NCBI GenBank assembly: GCA_038751255.1
Contig: JBCDGN010000001.1
Location: forward strand, 1 to 64,000
DNA: 64,000 nucleotides
Source: JANSYP01 sp038751255
GTDB taxonomy: Bacteria > Pseudomonadota > Alphaproteobacteria > Rhodobacterales > Rhodobacteraceae
Reading direction: 5' to 3'
Positions 25,445-34,739 of the stretch are shown in pieces. Every line of letters begins with the position of its first letter. Within the stretch, counting starts at the first letter, position 1. Below the pieces are notes generated by a model, which made no database searches, was not told the origin of the DNA, and worked only from the letters and a program-made list of their open reading frames with translations. A program made the position numbers and the translations under genes.

Positions 25445-26110
25445 TTAGCTTTGGCCAAAATGGTTTTTGAAATGTGCCACATGATCGGGCATCTCAACGC
25501 CCTCAAGATTGCGTGGATCGGGAATCGGGGCGCCCACATGGGTCGAGAGCGGGATCACCCCCGCCCAGATCGGCAAGTCATAATCCTCCTCTTCATCCAC
25601 CGGTCCGCCTGTACGCACTTTTGCACTGCCCTCTTCGAGCGCCATCCCCAAAACTGTCGTGGCCTTCAGGTCTTGGGCGTGATCGGGCCGCAACCCTTCA
25701 TAGCGCCCAGGGAAAAGGCCGTTCACAAAACGGCGCAGCTTCTCGAGCTTTGCGTCAGGATCCTCTACCTTATATGCCGAGCCATAGAGCGTGACCGAGC
25801 GTGAGTTCACCGAATGGTGCATGCCTGACCGCGCCAGCACAAATCCATCGAGGATCGCGACGGATAGGCAAACCTCGGCCCCGGTGGCGTTGCGCAGAGC
25901 GCGGCTGGCGGCAGACCCGTGCCAATAGACATGATCGCCTTCGCGCCATTGCAAGGTGGGTGTCACAAAAGGCCTACCGTCAATAATGTACCCCACGCTG
26001 CATTGCGGTTGGGCATCGAGAATGGCGTAGATGGTTTCGCGGTCGAAATGACCGCGCTGGTGCAGTCGCCTTAAGCGGGACCTCTCGGTGACCTGAAGAG
26101 TGTCTGGCAT
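25445..26110 (-). CDS. pyridoxamine 5'-phosphate oxidase-like flavoprotein (NimA type)
   Basis: The 221-residue protein has the split-barrel flavin fold of the pyridoxamine phosphate oxidase superfamily: an early RLHQRGHFDRETIYAIL helix, CSVGYIIDGRPFVTPT, HGSAASRALRN and SRSVTLYGSA. The histidine in HQRGH is typical of the nitroimidazole-reductase (NimA) branch. It likely binds FMN or heme; the substrate is unknown. It is divergent from a MocR-type regulator 59 bases away, a frequent pairing that suggests control by that regulator. Confidence 0.82.
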   Translation of the reverse strand: MPDTLQVTERSRLRRLHQRGHFDRETIYAILDAQPQCSVGYIIDGRPFVTPTLQWREGDHVYWHGSAASRALRNATGAEVCLSVAILDGFVLARSGMHHSVNSRSVTLYGSAYKVEDPDAKLEKLRRFVNGLFPGRYEGLRPDHAQDLKATTVLGMALEEGSAKVRTGGPVDEEEDYDLPIWAGVIPLSTHVGAPIPDPRNLEGVEMPDHVAHFKNHFGQS

Positions 26111-26169
26111 TGTCCTGTCTCCATACTGGCTTGTGGCGGTCCTTTTGGCGCGGTATTGGTCTTAACAAA

Positions 26170-27612
26170 ATGGCCAATTCTAATGAAATAATAGATGCCA
26201 ATTTGGATCGTGCACTTTTTGCGCTGACGCTTGATGGGCAGGCAAAGGCCTCGCTCCAGGCGCAACTCATGCGCGCGTTGCGCGAGATCGTCCTAGACGA
26301 TCCCAGCCGGGCAGGGGCGCGACTGCCCGCAAGCCGGGCGCTGGCAGAAGAGCTCTCCGTTTCGCGCACCACAGTGCAGTCTGCCTATGATCAGTTGATC
26401 AGCGAAGGCTATCTGACAGCTCATCGGGGCAGCGGCACATTCGTGTCACGTGACGTGCCGCATCTGGCCACGCCGCCGCAACCCAGGCCGCGCCAGCACG
26501 AAAGCACCCCTTGGCCGCCGTTTTCCATCGGATTGCCCGATCAACGCCTTTTGCCCCACCGGCTTTGGGCACGGCATCTTGAACGGGCCTGGCGCGTGCC
26601 GGACCCCAAATTATTGGCCCGGCCTGATCCCTTTGGCTGGTTTCCGTTACGCGCGGCCATCGCGGATCATTTGGCGGCTTGGCGTGGTTTGACCTGCAAT
26701 CCAGAGCAAGTACTGATAAGCTCTGGGGCTTGGGAAGCCTTCGATATTCTCTTCCGCGGGCTCGAAAACCAAGCTCAGTGCGTCGCGATAGAGGATCCCT
26801 GTTGGCCCAGGCTCCATGAGATGCTGGCCATGACCGGTGCGCGATCCTATGCACTGCGGATCGATCGGGAAGGTTTCGACGTTCCGGCCCTGCGCCCAGA
26901 GACCTCTGCGGTCATCGTTTCGCCCTCACGACAGTACCCCTCGGGGATCTCTCTGTCCTTGGCTCGTCGGGCGGCGCTGCTTGAATGGGCAGTGTCGCAG
27001 CAGGGGCTCGTGATCGAAGACGACTACGACAGCGAATTTCGCTATCGCGGACAACCTTTGCCGTCGCTCGCTGGGATCGATGGTCTGCAGCACGTGGTGT
27101 ACTTGGGCAGTTTTTCCAAGCTGATCAGTTCAGCATTTCGGATCGGCTACGTGGTCTTACCAGAACGGTTCATCGCTTCCGCGCGCAGCTATTTGCGCCG
27201 CATGGGACCGCGCGCCTCTCTTGTGCCACAACCTGCGTTGGCGACGTTTCTTCAAAGCGGCGAGTTTGCGGTGCATTTGCGGCGGATGCGTCGGATCTAT
27301 GCCAAACGTCAGACCGCTCTGGTGGCCGCGCTCGGCCCAATTCAAGATATCCTTGAGGTCGCGCCGGATCCTTCGGGGATGCATCTCTGCCTGCCTTTAA
27401 TGCAAGCAATGAAGAGCCATGTGACGGACACAGCGCTCAGCACCAGCCTGAACGCGGTCGGTCTTCAGGTTGCTGCGCTATCAGACCACGCGGTTCTGCC
27501 GGACCCGCCGCACGCGCTGCTTCTGGGCTATGCGGCATTTGACGAAGAAGAAATAAGCGCTGCAGCCGCGAAACTGGTTTCACAGCTGCGTAAAACGGTC
27601 CAAGAACAGTAG
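26170..27612 (+). CDS. MocR/PdxR-type transcriptional regulator (GntR-aminotransferase fusion)
   Basis: The 480-residue protein joins an N-terminal GntR winged helix (ARLPASRALAEELSVSRTTVQ and GYLTAHRGSGTFV) to a fold-type I aminotransferase domain with the PLP-binding lysine in GSFSK and the IEDDYDSEFRY segment. Such MocR proteins sense PLP or a related amine. The ATG at 26170 is chosen; an upstream codon at 26110 would read through the divergent promoter region. The short 59-base gap to the divergent flavoprotein gene should hold its operator. Confidence 0.9.
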   Translation: MANSNEIIDANLDRALFALTLDGQAKASLQAQLMRALREIVLDDPSRAGARLPASRALAEELSVSRTTVQSAYDQLISEGYLTAHRGSGTFVSRDVPHLATPPQPRPRQHESTPWPPFSIGLPDQRLLPHRLWARHLERAWRVPDPKLLARPDPFGWFPLRAAIADHLAAWRGLTCNPEQVLISSGAWEAFDILFRGLENQAQCVAIEDPCWPRLHEMLAMTGARSYALRIDREGFDVPALRPETSAVIVSPSRQYPSGISLSLARRAALLEWAVSQQGLVIEDDYDSEFRYRGQPLPSLAGIDGLQHVVYLGSFSKLISSAFRIGYVVLPERFIASARSYLRRMGPRASLVPQPALATFLQSGEFAVHLRRMRRIYAKRQTALVAALGPIQDILEVAPDPSGMHLCLPLMQAMKSHVTDTALSTSLNAVGLQVAALSDHAVLPDPPHALLLGYAAFDEEEISAAAAKLVSQLRKTVQEQ

Positions 27613-27635
27613 CGGAGCACGAGGCTCTGCGACAC

Positions 27636-28121
27636 CTAGAACGGAATATCGTCGTCGAAATCGCGTGGTCCGCCGGAACTACCGCCGCTGCCGCCACTTG
27701 GTCCACTGTCATAGCCACCGCCAAAGCTGTCTCCGCCGGAGGGGCCCGGCGCCATGCCGCCGCCCTCGCCACGACCATCCAGCATGGTCAACTCGCCCTT
27801 ATAGGGCCGCAAAACAACTTCGGTGGAATAGCGATCCTGACCTGATTGGTCCTGCCATTTGCGGGTTTCGAGCTGGCCTTCGAGATAGACCTTGGAACCC
27901 TTGCGCAAATATTGCTCGGCCACACGCGCCAGCGGTTCAGAAAAAATCGCCACACTATGCCATTCAGTGCGCTCGCGGTTCTCACCGGTGTTGCGATCCT
28001 TCCAGCGCTCCGATGTGGCAATCCGAAGATTCACCACTTTTCCGCCATTCTGGAACGTGCGCACCTCGGGATCACGCCCCAAATTACCCACTAAGATCAC
28101 CTTATTGACCGATCCAGCCAT
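27636..28121 (-). CDS. ssb: single-stranded DNA-binding protein
   Basis: SSB coats single-stranded DNA in replication, repair and recombination. The 161-residue protein has an OB fold (NKVILVGNLGRDPEVRT, ERTEWHSVAIF, LEGQLETRKWQD), a Gly/Ser-rich linker and the acidic tip DDDIPF that recruits partner proteins. AGGAGG precedes the ATG at 28121. Two GAAC sequences upstream are 13 bases apart, not seven, so I see no LexA box. Confidence 0.96.
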   Translation of the reverse strand: MAGSVNKVILVGNLGRDPEVRTFQNGGKVVNLRIATSERWKDRNTGENRERTEWHSVAIFSEPLARVAEQYLRKGSKVYLEGQLETRKWQDQSGQDRYSTEVVLRPYKGELTMLDGRGEGGGMAPGPSGGDSFGGGYDSGPSGGSGGSSGGPRDFDDDIPF

Positions 28122-28288
28122 GTGCGAATTCCTCCTGCGCGACTCGCCCCTAGCTTGAACAGGCCCGTGCGCTGAACGCAACGCCCTTTGGTAATCTCTT
28201 TCCGTTACGGTCAGACCCCTAGAACCTGCGCTTGCGCTGCGTTAAAACCCGCGCAGGGGTTCTGAGAGACCCATACGGAGGTTGTGGC

Positions 28289-28882
28289 ATGCGCGCGCTG
28301 ACATTCGGGCTAATTCTGTCATTGATCTTTGGTCCTATGGGGCAGGGTTTTGCGGCCGGCAAAGATCGCCAACGGATCTTTCTGGAACAAACCGACGTGT
28401 TGGACCGGCGCTCTGCCACGCAGTATTCCTATTCATCACGTTTGCAGCCCGATGGCGGGTTCGAAGGGGGCCTCTTCTTGCCGGGCATTGGCTCTGATCT
28501 GGTGGTCAAATACCGCGGCGTTTACCTGCCCATGGCAAAGCAGGCCGCGCGGCGTCATGGCGTGCCGGAAGAACTTTTTGTCCGCCTCGTGCAACAGGAA
28601 AGCGCCTGGAACCCCCGCGCCAAGAGCCACAAAGGCGCTATTGGATTGGCGCAGTTGATGCCGCAGACAGCGCGATCTTTGGGTGTGAACCCGCATGATC
28701 CGAAAGAAAATCTTGAAGGCGGGGCGCGCTACCTCAAACAGCAATACCGCACCTTCAAATCCTGGCGTCTGGCCTTGGCGGCCTACAACGCCGGCCCAGG
28801 GGCGGTGAAAAAGCACAATGGCATCCCGCCCTATCGAGAGACCCAAAACTATGTGCGGCGCATTATGGGCGGTCTTGGTTGA
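28289..28882 (+). CDS. periplasmic lytic transglycosylase (SLT family)
   Basis: The 197-residue protein has a signal peptide (LTFGLILSLIFGPMGQGFA) and a C-terminal soluble lytic transglycosylase domain: VQQESAWNPRAKSHKGAIGLAQLMP with catalytic Glu, then GARYLKQQYRTF and ALAAYNAGPGAVKKHNG. It cleaves the glycan of peptidoglycan with formation of anhydro-muramic acid. GGAGG lies before the ATG at 28289. It is short and lacks other modules. Confidence 0.93.
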   Translation: MRALTFGLILSLIFGPMGQGFAAGKDRQRIFLEQTDVLDRRSATQYSYSSRLQPDGGFEGGLFLPGIGSDLVVKYRGVYLPMAKQAARRHGVPEELFVRLVQQESAWNPRAKSHKGAIGLAQLMPQTARSLGVNPHDPKENLEGGARYLKQQYRTFKSWRLALAAYNAGPGAVKKHNGIPPYRETQNYVRRIMGGLG

Positions 28883-28885
28883 ACC

Positions 28886-29746
28886 TTAAGAACGATTCTG
28901 AAGCCATTCAAAAAGCGCAGAAAAATCTTTGTCTTTGTGCCCTTGGGCAATGTAGTCTTCGTAAAGCGACGTCGCCCGCGCGCCCATAGGTGTCTCGGCC
29001 GCGACCCCCGCTGCCGCCTGTTGGCTCAGTCGCAAGTCTTTTAGCATAAGCTCCGCAGCAAACCCTGGGCGATAGCCGCGATCCGCAGGGCTCACTGGCC
29101 CAACACCCGGCACGGGGCAATATGTGGTGGTCGACCAACTTTGCCCCGAAGAGGTCGAAACCACATCGAACAATGCCTGCGCCTCTAGCCCAAGTTTTTC
29201 GGCCAGTGCGAAAGCTTCACACGTCACCGCCATCGTGGCGCCTAAAATCATGTTGTTGCAGATCTTTGCCGACTGGCCAGCCCCGGCATCGCCGCAATGA
29301 ACGGCCCGAGCGCCCATGATCTCAAAAAGCGGCTCAGCACGAGCAAAGGCCTCTGTCGGCCCCCCCACCATGAAGGTTAGGGTCCCGGCCTCGGCCCCGC
29401 TGACACCGCCAGAGACCGGGGCGTCAAGCATCGCCACGCCAGCCTTTTCTGCGGCTGCAGAGACCGCGCGCGCGCTTTCGACATCAACCGTTGAGCAATC
29501 GACGAACACGCTGTCCTGAGCCATGACAGGAAGACATTCCGCACTGACCTGTCGCAGGATTTGTCCGTTCGGCAACATTGTCACAACAATATCAGCACCT
29601 TCCACCGCGCTTTTAATGTCGCCCACCATCTGTACGCGCTCCGGCCCACGCCCGGTGATGTCATAACCGACCACTGTGTGACCCGCGGCGGCGAGGTTTA
29701 ACGCCATCGGGGCCCCCATATTGCCCAGTCCAATAAAGCCAATCAT
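28886..29746 (-). CDS. mmsB: 3-hydroxyisobutyrate dehydrogenase family protein
   Basis: The 286-residue protein starts with the NAD-binding IGFIGLGNMGAPMALNL and has DAPVSGGVSGAEAGTLTFMVGG, the substrate motif of beta-hydroxyacid dehydrogenases, followed by KICNNMILG with the catalytic lysine. The C-terminal GHKDKDFSAL agrees with the 3-hydroxyisobutyrate dehydrogenase branch of valine breakdown, although no other valine-degradation gene is nearby. A related substrate cannot be ruled out. Confidence 0.85.
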   Translation of the reverse strand: MIGFIGLGNMGAPMALNLAAAGHTVVGYDITGRGPERVQMVGDIKSAVEGADIVVTMLPNGQILRQVSAECLPVMAQDSVFVDCSTVDVESARAVSAAAEKAGVAMLDAPVSGGVSGAEAGTLTFMVGGPTEAFARAEPLFEIMGARAVHCGDAGAGQSAKICNNMILGATMAVTCEAFALAEKLGLEAQALFDVVSTSSGQSWSTTTYCPVPGVGPVSPADRGYRPGFAAELMLKDLRLSQQAAAGVAAETPMGARATSLYEDYIAQGHKDKDFSALFEWLQNRS

Positions 29747-29779
29747 TACGTTAAGAAACTTTCGTAAAATATTGATATA

Positions 29780-30577
29780 TCATGCTGCGATCTCGATCCA
29801 GACAGGCACATGGTCGCTTGGTTTCTCGCGCCCACGCGTTGCGCTGTCGATCTGAACATCCTTCAGCAAATCCGCTGCTTGTGGCGTCAGCAGAAGATGG
29901 TCGATGCGGATCCCATTGTTTCTGTCCCACGCGCCAGCCTGGTAATCCCAGAAACTGTACTGGCCTGGACCAGGATGCGGCGGCAAATGCGGATGGATTG
30001 CGCGGAAAGCGTCGGTAAGCCCAAGATTCACGATCCGACGAAACGCAGCGAGGCTTTCGGGTCGAAACAACGCATCCCCACTCCAGTCATCGGGATTTGC
30101 CGCATCTTCTGCCTGGGGAATTATGTTGTAATCTCCGAGGATTATTGCGGGTTCTTCAAGTAACAAGAGCTCCTTGATCCGTTCTTCCAGTCGCGCCATC
30201 CAAGCCAGCTTATAATCGAATTTCGGCCCTGGCGCGGGATTGCCGTTCGGCAAGTAGAGCCCACAGAGACGGATTGGGCGGTCACCCATCACCGTGGCTT
30301 CAATCCAGCGCGCTTGGTCGTCGCTGTCATCGCCCGGCAGCCCGCGTGTCACGTCCTCCAGCGGAAGCTTAGAGAGGATCGCCACCCCGTTAAAGGATTT
30401 TTGACCATGGGTCTCAACGATGTAGCCAAGCTCTTCAAAAATCTCTGCGGGAAAACTCTCATCAACCGATTTGATCTCTTGTAGCACCGCCACATCAGGT
30501 TGGGCCTCTCGGAGCCAGTCGCTGAGCGCACCGATCCTTGCTTTGATCCCATTGATGTTGAAGGTAGCGATCTTCAT
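29780..30577 (-). CDS. xthA: exodeoxyribonuclease III (AP endonuclease)
   Basis: XthA cuts at abasic sites and removes blocked 3' ends in base excision repair. The 265-residue protein has the endonuclease/exonuclease/phosphatase fold: KIATFNINGIKAR, VLQEIKSV with the metal-binding Glu, GLYLPNGNP, LGDYNIIPQ and the terminal SDHVPVW with catalytic Asp-His. GGAGGAG precedes the ATG. A nine-pair inverted repeat lies immediately upstream of that ribosome-binding site. Confidence 0.95.
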   Translation of the reverse strand: MKIATFNINGIKARIGALSDWLREAQPDVAVLQEIKSVDESFPAEIFEELGYIVETHGQKSFNGVAILSKLPLEDVTRGLPGDDSDDQARWIEATVMGDRPIRLCGLYLPNGNPAPGPKFDYKLAWMARLEERIKELLLLEEPAIILGDYNIIPQAEDAANPDDWSGDALFRPESLAAFRRIVNLGLTDAFRAIHPHLPPHPGPGQYSFWDYQAGAWDRNNGIRIDHLLLTPQAADLLKDVQIDSATRGREKPSDHVPVWIEIAA

Positions 30578-30591
30578 TCACACAACTCCTC

Positions 30592-30615
30592 CGCGAGGTT
30601 GATGTTAACCTCGCG
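30592..30615. repeat. 9-bp inverted repeat upstream of xthA
   Basis: CGCGAGGTT (30592-30600) and AACCTCGCG (30607-30615) are perfect complements around a six-base centre. The element ends 15 bases before the xthA start, touching its GGAGGAG ribosome-binding site. It could be an operator for a dimeric repressor or a hairpin that affects translation. Confidence 0.6.
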
Positions 30616-30742
30616 CGCAAGGGTGACATGTGCAACCTTGATCTTAAGGACTCTCGAGATTGGGCCAGTGCGACCGCGTTAGTGGGTTTTTAAAGCAAAA
30701 GGCGATTTGGCCTCAGACATTCGCCCAGAGTTCAAACAGAAG

Positions 30743-31078
30743 TCACATCGAAAAAGATGTGCCGCAGCCACAACTTGAACTGGCATTAGGGTTTTCGATC
30801 ACAAACCGCGCGCCGATGAGTTCGTCGGTAAAATCAATCGTTGCATCGGCCAAAAACGGCAACGAGATTTGGTCTACAACAACCTGCTGACCGCTGCCTT
30901 CCAGGACCAGATCCTCATTTCCGGGCTCGTCCAAGGTGATCTCATACTGAAATCCAGAACATCCTCCGCCTTCCACCGCCACGCGCAGTGCTTTTGGGGC
31001 GTCTGCCTCCGCATTGATTTCGGCCAAGCGCGCAAAGGCGCGTTCTGTCACTTTCGGCGGTAAGGTTAGCTCCATCAT
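30743..31078 (-). CDS. erpA: iron-sulfur cluster insertion protein, ErpA/IscA type
   Basis: The 111-residue A-type carrier has the three invariant cysteines: Cys40 in GGGCSGFQY, Cys103 and Cys105 in SCGCGTSF. It passes Fe-S clusters from the assembly machinery to target enzymes. The ATG at 31078 has GGAG eight bases upstream; the frame stays open beyond it through dgt, but that part is a shadow of dgt. It is divergent from dgt, with 68 bases between the two starts. Confidence 0.92.
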   Translation of the reverse strand: MMELTLPPKVTERAFARLAEINAEADAPKALRVAVEGGGCSGFQYEITLDEPGNEDLVLEGSGQQVVVDQISLPFLADATIDFTDELIGARFVIENPNASSSCGCGTSFSM

Positions 31079-31146
31079 ACGTCTCCGGGTTGGAAAGCAA
31101 CCGAGGCGAATATAAGCAACGCGCAAGAAACCGACAAGGATGCATG

Positions 31147-32298
31147 ATGCATCAGCCCTATGCCGCAGATCCGAGCCAGTCCCGTGGCAGGCTCTATCCC
31201 GAAGCGGAAAGCGCTTTTCGCAGCGCTTTTCAACGGGACCGTGACAGGATCTTGCATTGCAGTGCCTTTCGTAGGCTGAAACACAAGACCCAGGTTTTTG
31301 TTGAGCATGAGGGCGATTACTACCGGACGCGCCTGACCCATTCGATCGAAGTGGCACAGGTCGCACGTACGGTTGCAGGTGCGCTTGGTTTGAATACTGA
31401 GCTGACCGAAGCGGTCGCCTTGGCCCATGATTTGGGGCATACACCCTTCGGTCATACCGGCGAAGAGGCGCTGGACGCGTTGATGGCGCCCTTTGGTGGG
31501 TTCGATCACAATGCCCAAACACTCCGCATCGTCACGCGTCTTGAACAGCACTATGCAGAGTTCAACGGCCTGAACCTTTCATGGGAAACTCTGGAGGGGA
31601 TCGCCAAACACAATGGTCCCGTGACCGGCACTTTGCCATATGCGTTGGCCGATTATGCGCGACAGCATGATCTTGAACTCCATACTCACGCGTCGGCAGA
31701 GGCTCAGGTCGCTGCGTTATCCGACGATGTTGCTTACAACAATCATGATCTTCTTGATGGGTTGAGGGCCGATTTGTTCGACGACACGGCGCTGCAAGAC
31801 CTTCCGCTGATCGGCACGGCCTATCGAGAGGTTTATGACCGTTATCCGGATGTGGAACCGATCCGTCAGCGTCATGAGGCCTTGCGGCGGGTGTTTGGCG
31901 CCATGGTGGAGGATCTGATTGCCACCTCAAAGGCCCGTATTGATACCCTTAACCCCCAGACATCTGCCGAAATAAGGATGGCAGGAAAGCCGGTCATTGG
32001 GTTTTCAGAGACGATGAGCGTTCAAATTGACGAAATCCGCGGCTTTCTTTTTACCCGAATGTACCGTGCGCCCCGCGTAATGCAGATCCGCGATGAGGCC
32101 ACCGCCGTGTTGAACGATCTCTTTCCATTTTACATTGTGCATCCTGAACATCTGCCTCGGCGATGGCAGTCAGAGGTTGCAGCACTGCGCAAGGACGAAA
32201 CTGCACTCGCCCGGCTGGTGGCAGATTACATGGCGGGGATGACGGATCGATTTGCGCTTCAGTGTCACGCGAAGTTCATCACCGGCAGCATCGCATAG
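31147..32298 (+). CDS. dgt: dGTPase-like deoxynucleoside triphosphate triphosphohydrolase
   Basis: The 383-residue HD-domain protein shows SAFRRLKHKTQVF, RLTHSIEVAQVART and ALAHDLGHTPFGHTGE, the metal-binding set of the dGTPase family, type 2 subgroup. It hydrolyses dNTPs to the nucleoside and triphosphate; relatives can also limit phage replication. Two ATG codons stand together at 31144 and 31147. I choose the second for its distance from AAGGA. Confidence 0.93.
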   Translation: MHQPYAADPSQSRGRLYPEAESAFRSAFQRDRDRILHCSAFRRLKHKTQVFVEHEGDYYRTRLTHSIEVAQVARTVAGALGLNTELTEAVALAHDLGHTPFGHTGEEALDALMAPFGGFDHNAQTLRIVTRLEQHYAEFNGLNLSWETLEGIAKHNGPVTGTLPYALADYARQHDLELHTHASAEAQVAALSDDVAYNNHDLLDGLRADLFDDTALQDLPLIGTAYREVYDRYPDVEPIRQRHEALRRVFGAMVEDLIATSKARIDTLNPQTSAEIRMAGKPVIGFSETMSVQIDEIRGFLFTRMYRAPRVMQIRDEATAVLNDLFPFYIVHPEHLPRRWQSEVAALRKDETALARLVADYMAGMTDRFALQCHAKFITGSIA

Positions 32299-32452
32299 CC
32301 GAACCCCAAGCGTGGCAAGTTTAGAGACAATTGATGCCAAATTGGGCAACTACACCTTTTTTTGCCGCGGTACAGTGGCTTCTGATGTTTTCGCTTTTGC
32401 ACCAGGGTCGCATGGGACAGATTTAACCACCAGGAGACAATCGGGTGATGTC

Positions 32453-32785
32453 ATGCCGATGATCGACCTTAGATCAGTCAACGTCTATGCTGGCGGCGCT
32501 TTTGTGGCTGCTCTAGTCTCTGCCAATGCCGCCATGGCCCAAGCAGAAGACACCGAGACGGGGTCGCTTTTGGGCTCTGGCAATTTGTCGGCGTGGTCGT
32601 CCTCCGGGGGTATGGCGGGTGAGCTTTTGCCACAGCAAAGCCTCAACGGTCGTGACACTCGACGAACCGTGTACCGCCCCCCGTCCGAGACCTGCACCTT
32701 TTCCACCGACGCTCAATGCCGCCAAGGCGTTGGGGCTTTTGTAAGTGGCACGCTGGGCGGCGGCACCCGAAGCTCTGGCTTCTAG
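32453..32785 (+). CDS. small exported protein of unknown function
   Basis: The 110-residue product has a signal peptide (VYAGGAFVAALVSANAAMA, cleavage before QAED) and a Gly/Ser-rich mature part with two cysteines (TCTFSTDAQCRQG) that could form a disulfide. No domain is recognised. The ATG at 32453 is 16 bases from the only AGGAG, further than usual, so the start is uncertain. It lies between dgt and argS. The 154 bases before it show no other gene. Confidence 0.5.
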   Translation: MPMIDLRSVNVYAGGAFVAALVSANAAMAQAEDTETGSLLGSGNLSAWSSSGGMAGELLPQQSLNGRDTRRTVYRPPSETCTFSTDAQCRQGVGAFVSGTLGGGTRSSGF

Positions 32786-32858
32786 CCTTCGCATCAGCCT
32801 TGGGGCGCTGGTCGTCACCACAGCATCAGCGAATTCACAGTCCGACCCGCAATTCTTC

Positions 32859-32910
32859 TAGGATGGCGCATTGACCGCCGCCCCTTGGGTGGTAGACCCG
32901 CGCCATCCTA
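32859..32910 (+). promoter_or_regulatory. long stem-loop in the argS leader, abutting the ribosome-binding site
   Basis: TAGGATGGCGC (32859-32869) is exactly complementary to GCGCCATCCTA (32900-32910), enclosing 30 bases. The right arm ends where the AAAGGA ribosome-binding site of argS begins, 13 bases before the ATG. There is no T run. Eleven perfect pairs at this position suggest a cis-regulatory leader, though an operator is also possible. Confidence 0.55.
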
Positions 32911-32922
32911 AAGGAAGTCGCA

Positions 32923-34659
32923 ATGAACGTGTTCTCCGATATCAGGAAATTGGTCCTCGACAGGCTCGCGCTGTTACAGGCGGAGGGCGCGCTTCCGGAC
33001 AATCTCAGCTTCGATGCCGTCGCTGTGGAGCCGCCACGCGATCCGGCCCATGGCGACATGGCCACAAATGCCGCAATGGTCTTGGCCAAACACGCAAAGA
33101 TGAAGCCGCGGGATATTGCCGAGAGGTTGGCGACAGGTTTGACCGATGATCCGAGGATCGCGACCGCCGAGGTTGCGGGCCCTGGTTTTTTGAACCTGCG
33201 TCTTGCGCCGGAGGTCTGGACCGATGTGATCCGCAGCATTTTCGAAGAAGGGGCGGCGTATGGCCGGTCCAAACTTGGGGCTGGGCAGCGGGTCATGGTG
33301 GAATATGTCTCGGCAAATCCGACTGGACCGTTGCATGTGGGCCACACGCGCGGTGCGGTGTTCGGCGATGCCTTGGCGGCTCTCTTGGACTTTGCCGGGT
33401 GGGACGTGACCCGCGAATACTACATCAACGATGGCGGGGCACAGGTCGATGTGCTCGCGCGGTCGGTCTATCTCCGCTACCTCGAAGCCCATGGTCAGAT
33501 CATCGCGTTTGAGGATGGGACCTATCCAGGCGACTATTTGATCGCGGTTGGTGAGGCGCTGAAAGAAAAGGTGGGGGACGCCTATCTCGATCAACCAGAA
33601 GAGGTCTGGCTGCTGCCAATCCGAGAGTTTGCAACAGCTGCCATGTTGACCCTAATCCGAACTGATCTGGGTCTGCTTGGGATCACAATGGACAATTTTT
33701 TCTCGGAAAAGTCGCTCTATGGGACTGGCAAAATCGAGGCCGCGCTCAAGACGCTGGACGAGAAGGGCTTAATCTATGAAGGCGTGCTGGACCCCCCAAA
33801 AGGCAAGACGCCAGAGGATTGGGAACCCCGCGAGCAAACCTTGTTTCGGTCCACCGCGCATGGCGATGATGTCGATCGTCCGGTGAAGAAATCCGATGGT
33901 GCTTGGACCTATTTTGCGCCGGATATCGCTTATCATTATGACAAAATAACAAGGGGTTACAAACAACTGATCGATGTGTTCGGCGCTGATCACGGCGGCT
34001 ATGTCAAACGCATGAGGGCGGCGGTTTCGGCGCTGTCGGATGGGGCGGTGCCGCTGGATGTAAAGCTGACGCAGATGGTCAAACTCACCAAAGATGGTCA
34101 GCCGTTTAAGATGTCGAAACGGGCAGGGACCTTTGTCACTTTGCGCGATGTGGTTGAGCTGGTCGGCGCAGATGTGGTGCGCTTTGTCATGCTGACACGC
34201 AAAAACGACGCCACGCTGGATTTTGATTTTGACAAGGTGTTGGAGCAGTCGCGCGACAACCCGGTTTTCTACGTTCAATACGCGCATGCCCGCGCAGCTT
34301 CGGTCCTGCGCAAAGCGGCAGAGATGGGCATCGCGCCCGATCCGATGGCTCTGACCGAGATGGATTTAAGCGACCCCGCGGAGCTTGCCGTGGCAGCGCG
34401 TCTAGCCGATTGGCCGCGCCAAGTGGAGATCGCAGCCCGCGGAAATGAGCCCCATCGGATCGCCTTTTATCTCTATGAATTGGCCAGCGCCTTTCATGCG
34501 CTGTGGAACCGGGGCAATGAGGTGACGAGCTTGCGTTTCATTGCAGAGGATGATGGCGCGCTTACAGCGCGAAAAACTGTGCTGCCTAAGGCCGTTGCCA
34601 TTGTGATTTCATCGGGATTGGGTATCCTTGGCGTGACGCCGTTGGAGGAAATGCGCTGA
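32923..34659 (+). CDS. argS: arginyl-tRNA synthetase
   Basis: ArgS charges tRNA-Arg. The 578-residue class I synthetase has the N-terminal Add-1 domain, the HIGH motif in NPTGPLHVGHTRGAVFGDAL, KMSKRAGTF-type motif (FKMSKRAGTFV) and the DALR anticodon-binding domain (FYVQYAHARAASVLRK). AAAGGA precedes the ATG. It heads the run argS, SPOR protein, nagZ, scpA, scpB. Confidence 0.97.
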   Translation: MNVFSDIRKLVLDRLALLQAEGALPDNLSFDAVAVEPPRDPAHGDMATNAAMVLAKHAKMKPRDIAERLATGLTDDPRIATAEVAGPGFLNLRLAPEVWTDVIRSIFEEGAAYGRSKLGAGQRVMVEYVSANPTGPLHVGHTRGAVFGDALAALLDFAGWDVTREYYINDGGAQVDVLARSVYLRYLEAHGQIIAFEDGTYPGDYLIAVGEALKEKVGDAYLDQPEEVWLLPIREFATAAMLTLIRTDLGLLGITMDNFFSEKSLYGTGKIEAALKTLDEKGLIYEGVLDPPKGKTPEDWEPREQTLFRSTAHGDDVDRPVKKSDGAWTYFAPDIAYHYDKITRGYKQLIDVFGADHGGYVKRMRAAVSALSDGAVPLDVKLTQMVKLTKDGQPFKMSKRAGTFVTLRDVVELVGADVVRFVMLTRKNDATLDFDFDKVLEQSRDNPVFYVQYAHARAASVLRKAAEMGIAPDPMALTEMDLSDPAELAVAARLADWPRQVEIAARGNEPHRIAFYLYELASAFHALWNRGNEVTSLRFIAEDDGALTARKTVLPKAVAIVISSGLGILGVTPLEEMR

Positions 34660-34739
34660 GCAAAAGCGCCCCCGATGGCAGAAGAGCAGGTAATGGTCGC
34701 GCCTCCGATCTTTAAGGGGCGCCAAACGGGGCAACAGGC

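Noticed and set aside
28122..28200. LexA box before ssb
   Set aside because: Two GAAC sequences are present but 13 bases apart; the box needs seven.
30743..31522. A 259-codon reading of the erpA frame
   Set aside because: The first 148 codons run antisense to dgt; the conserved protein and its ribosome-binding site start at 31078.
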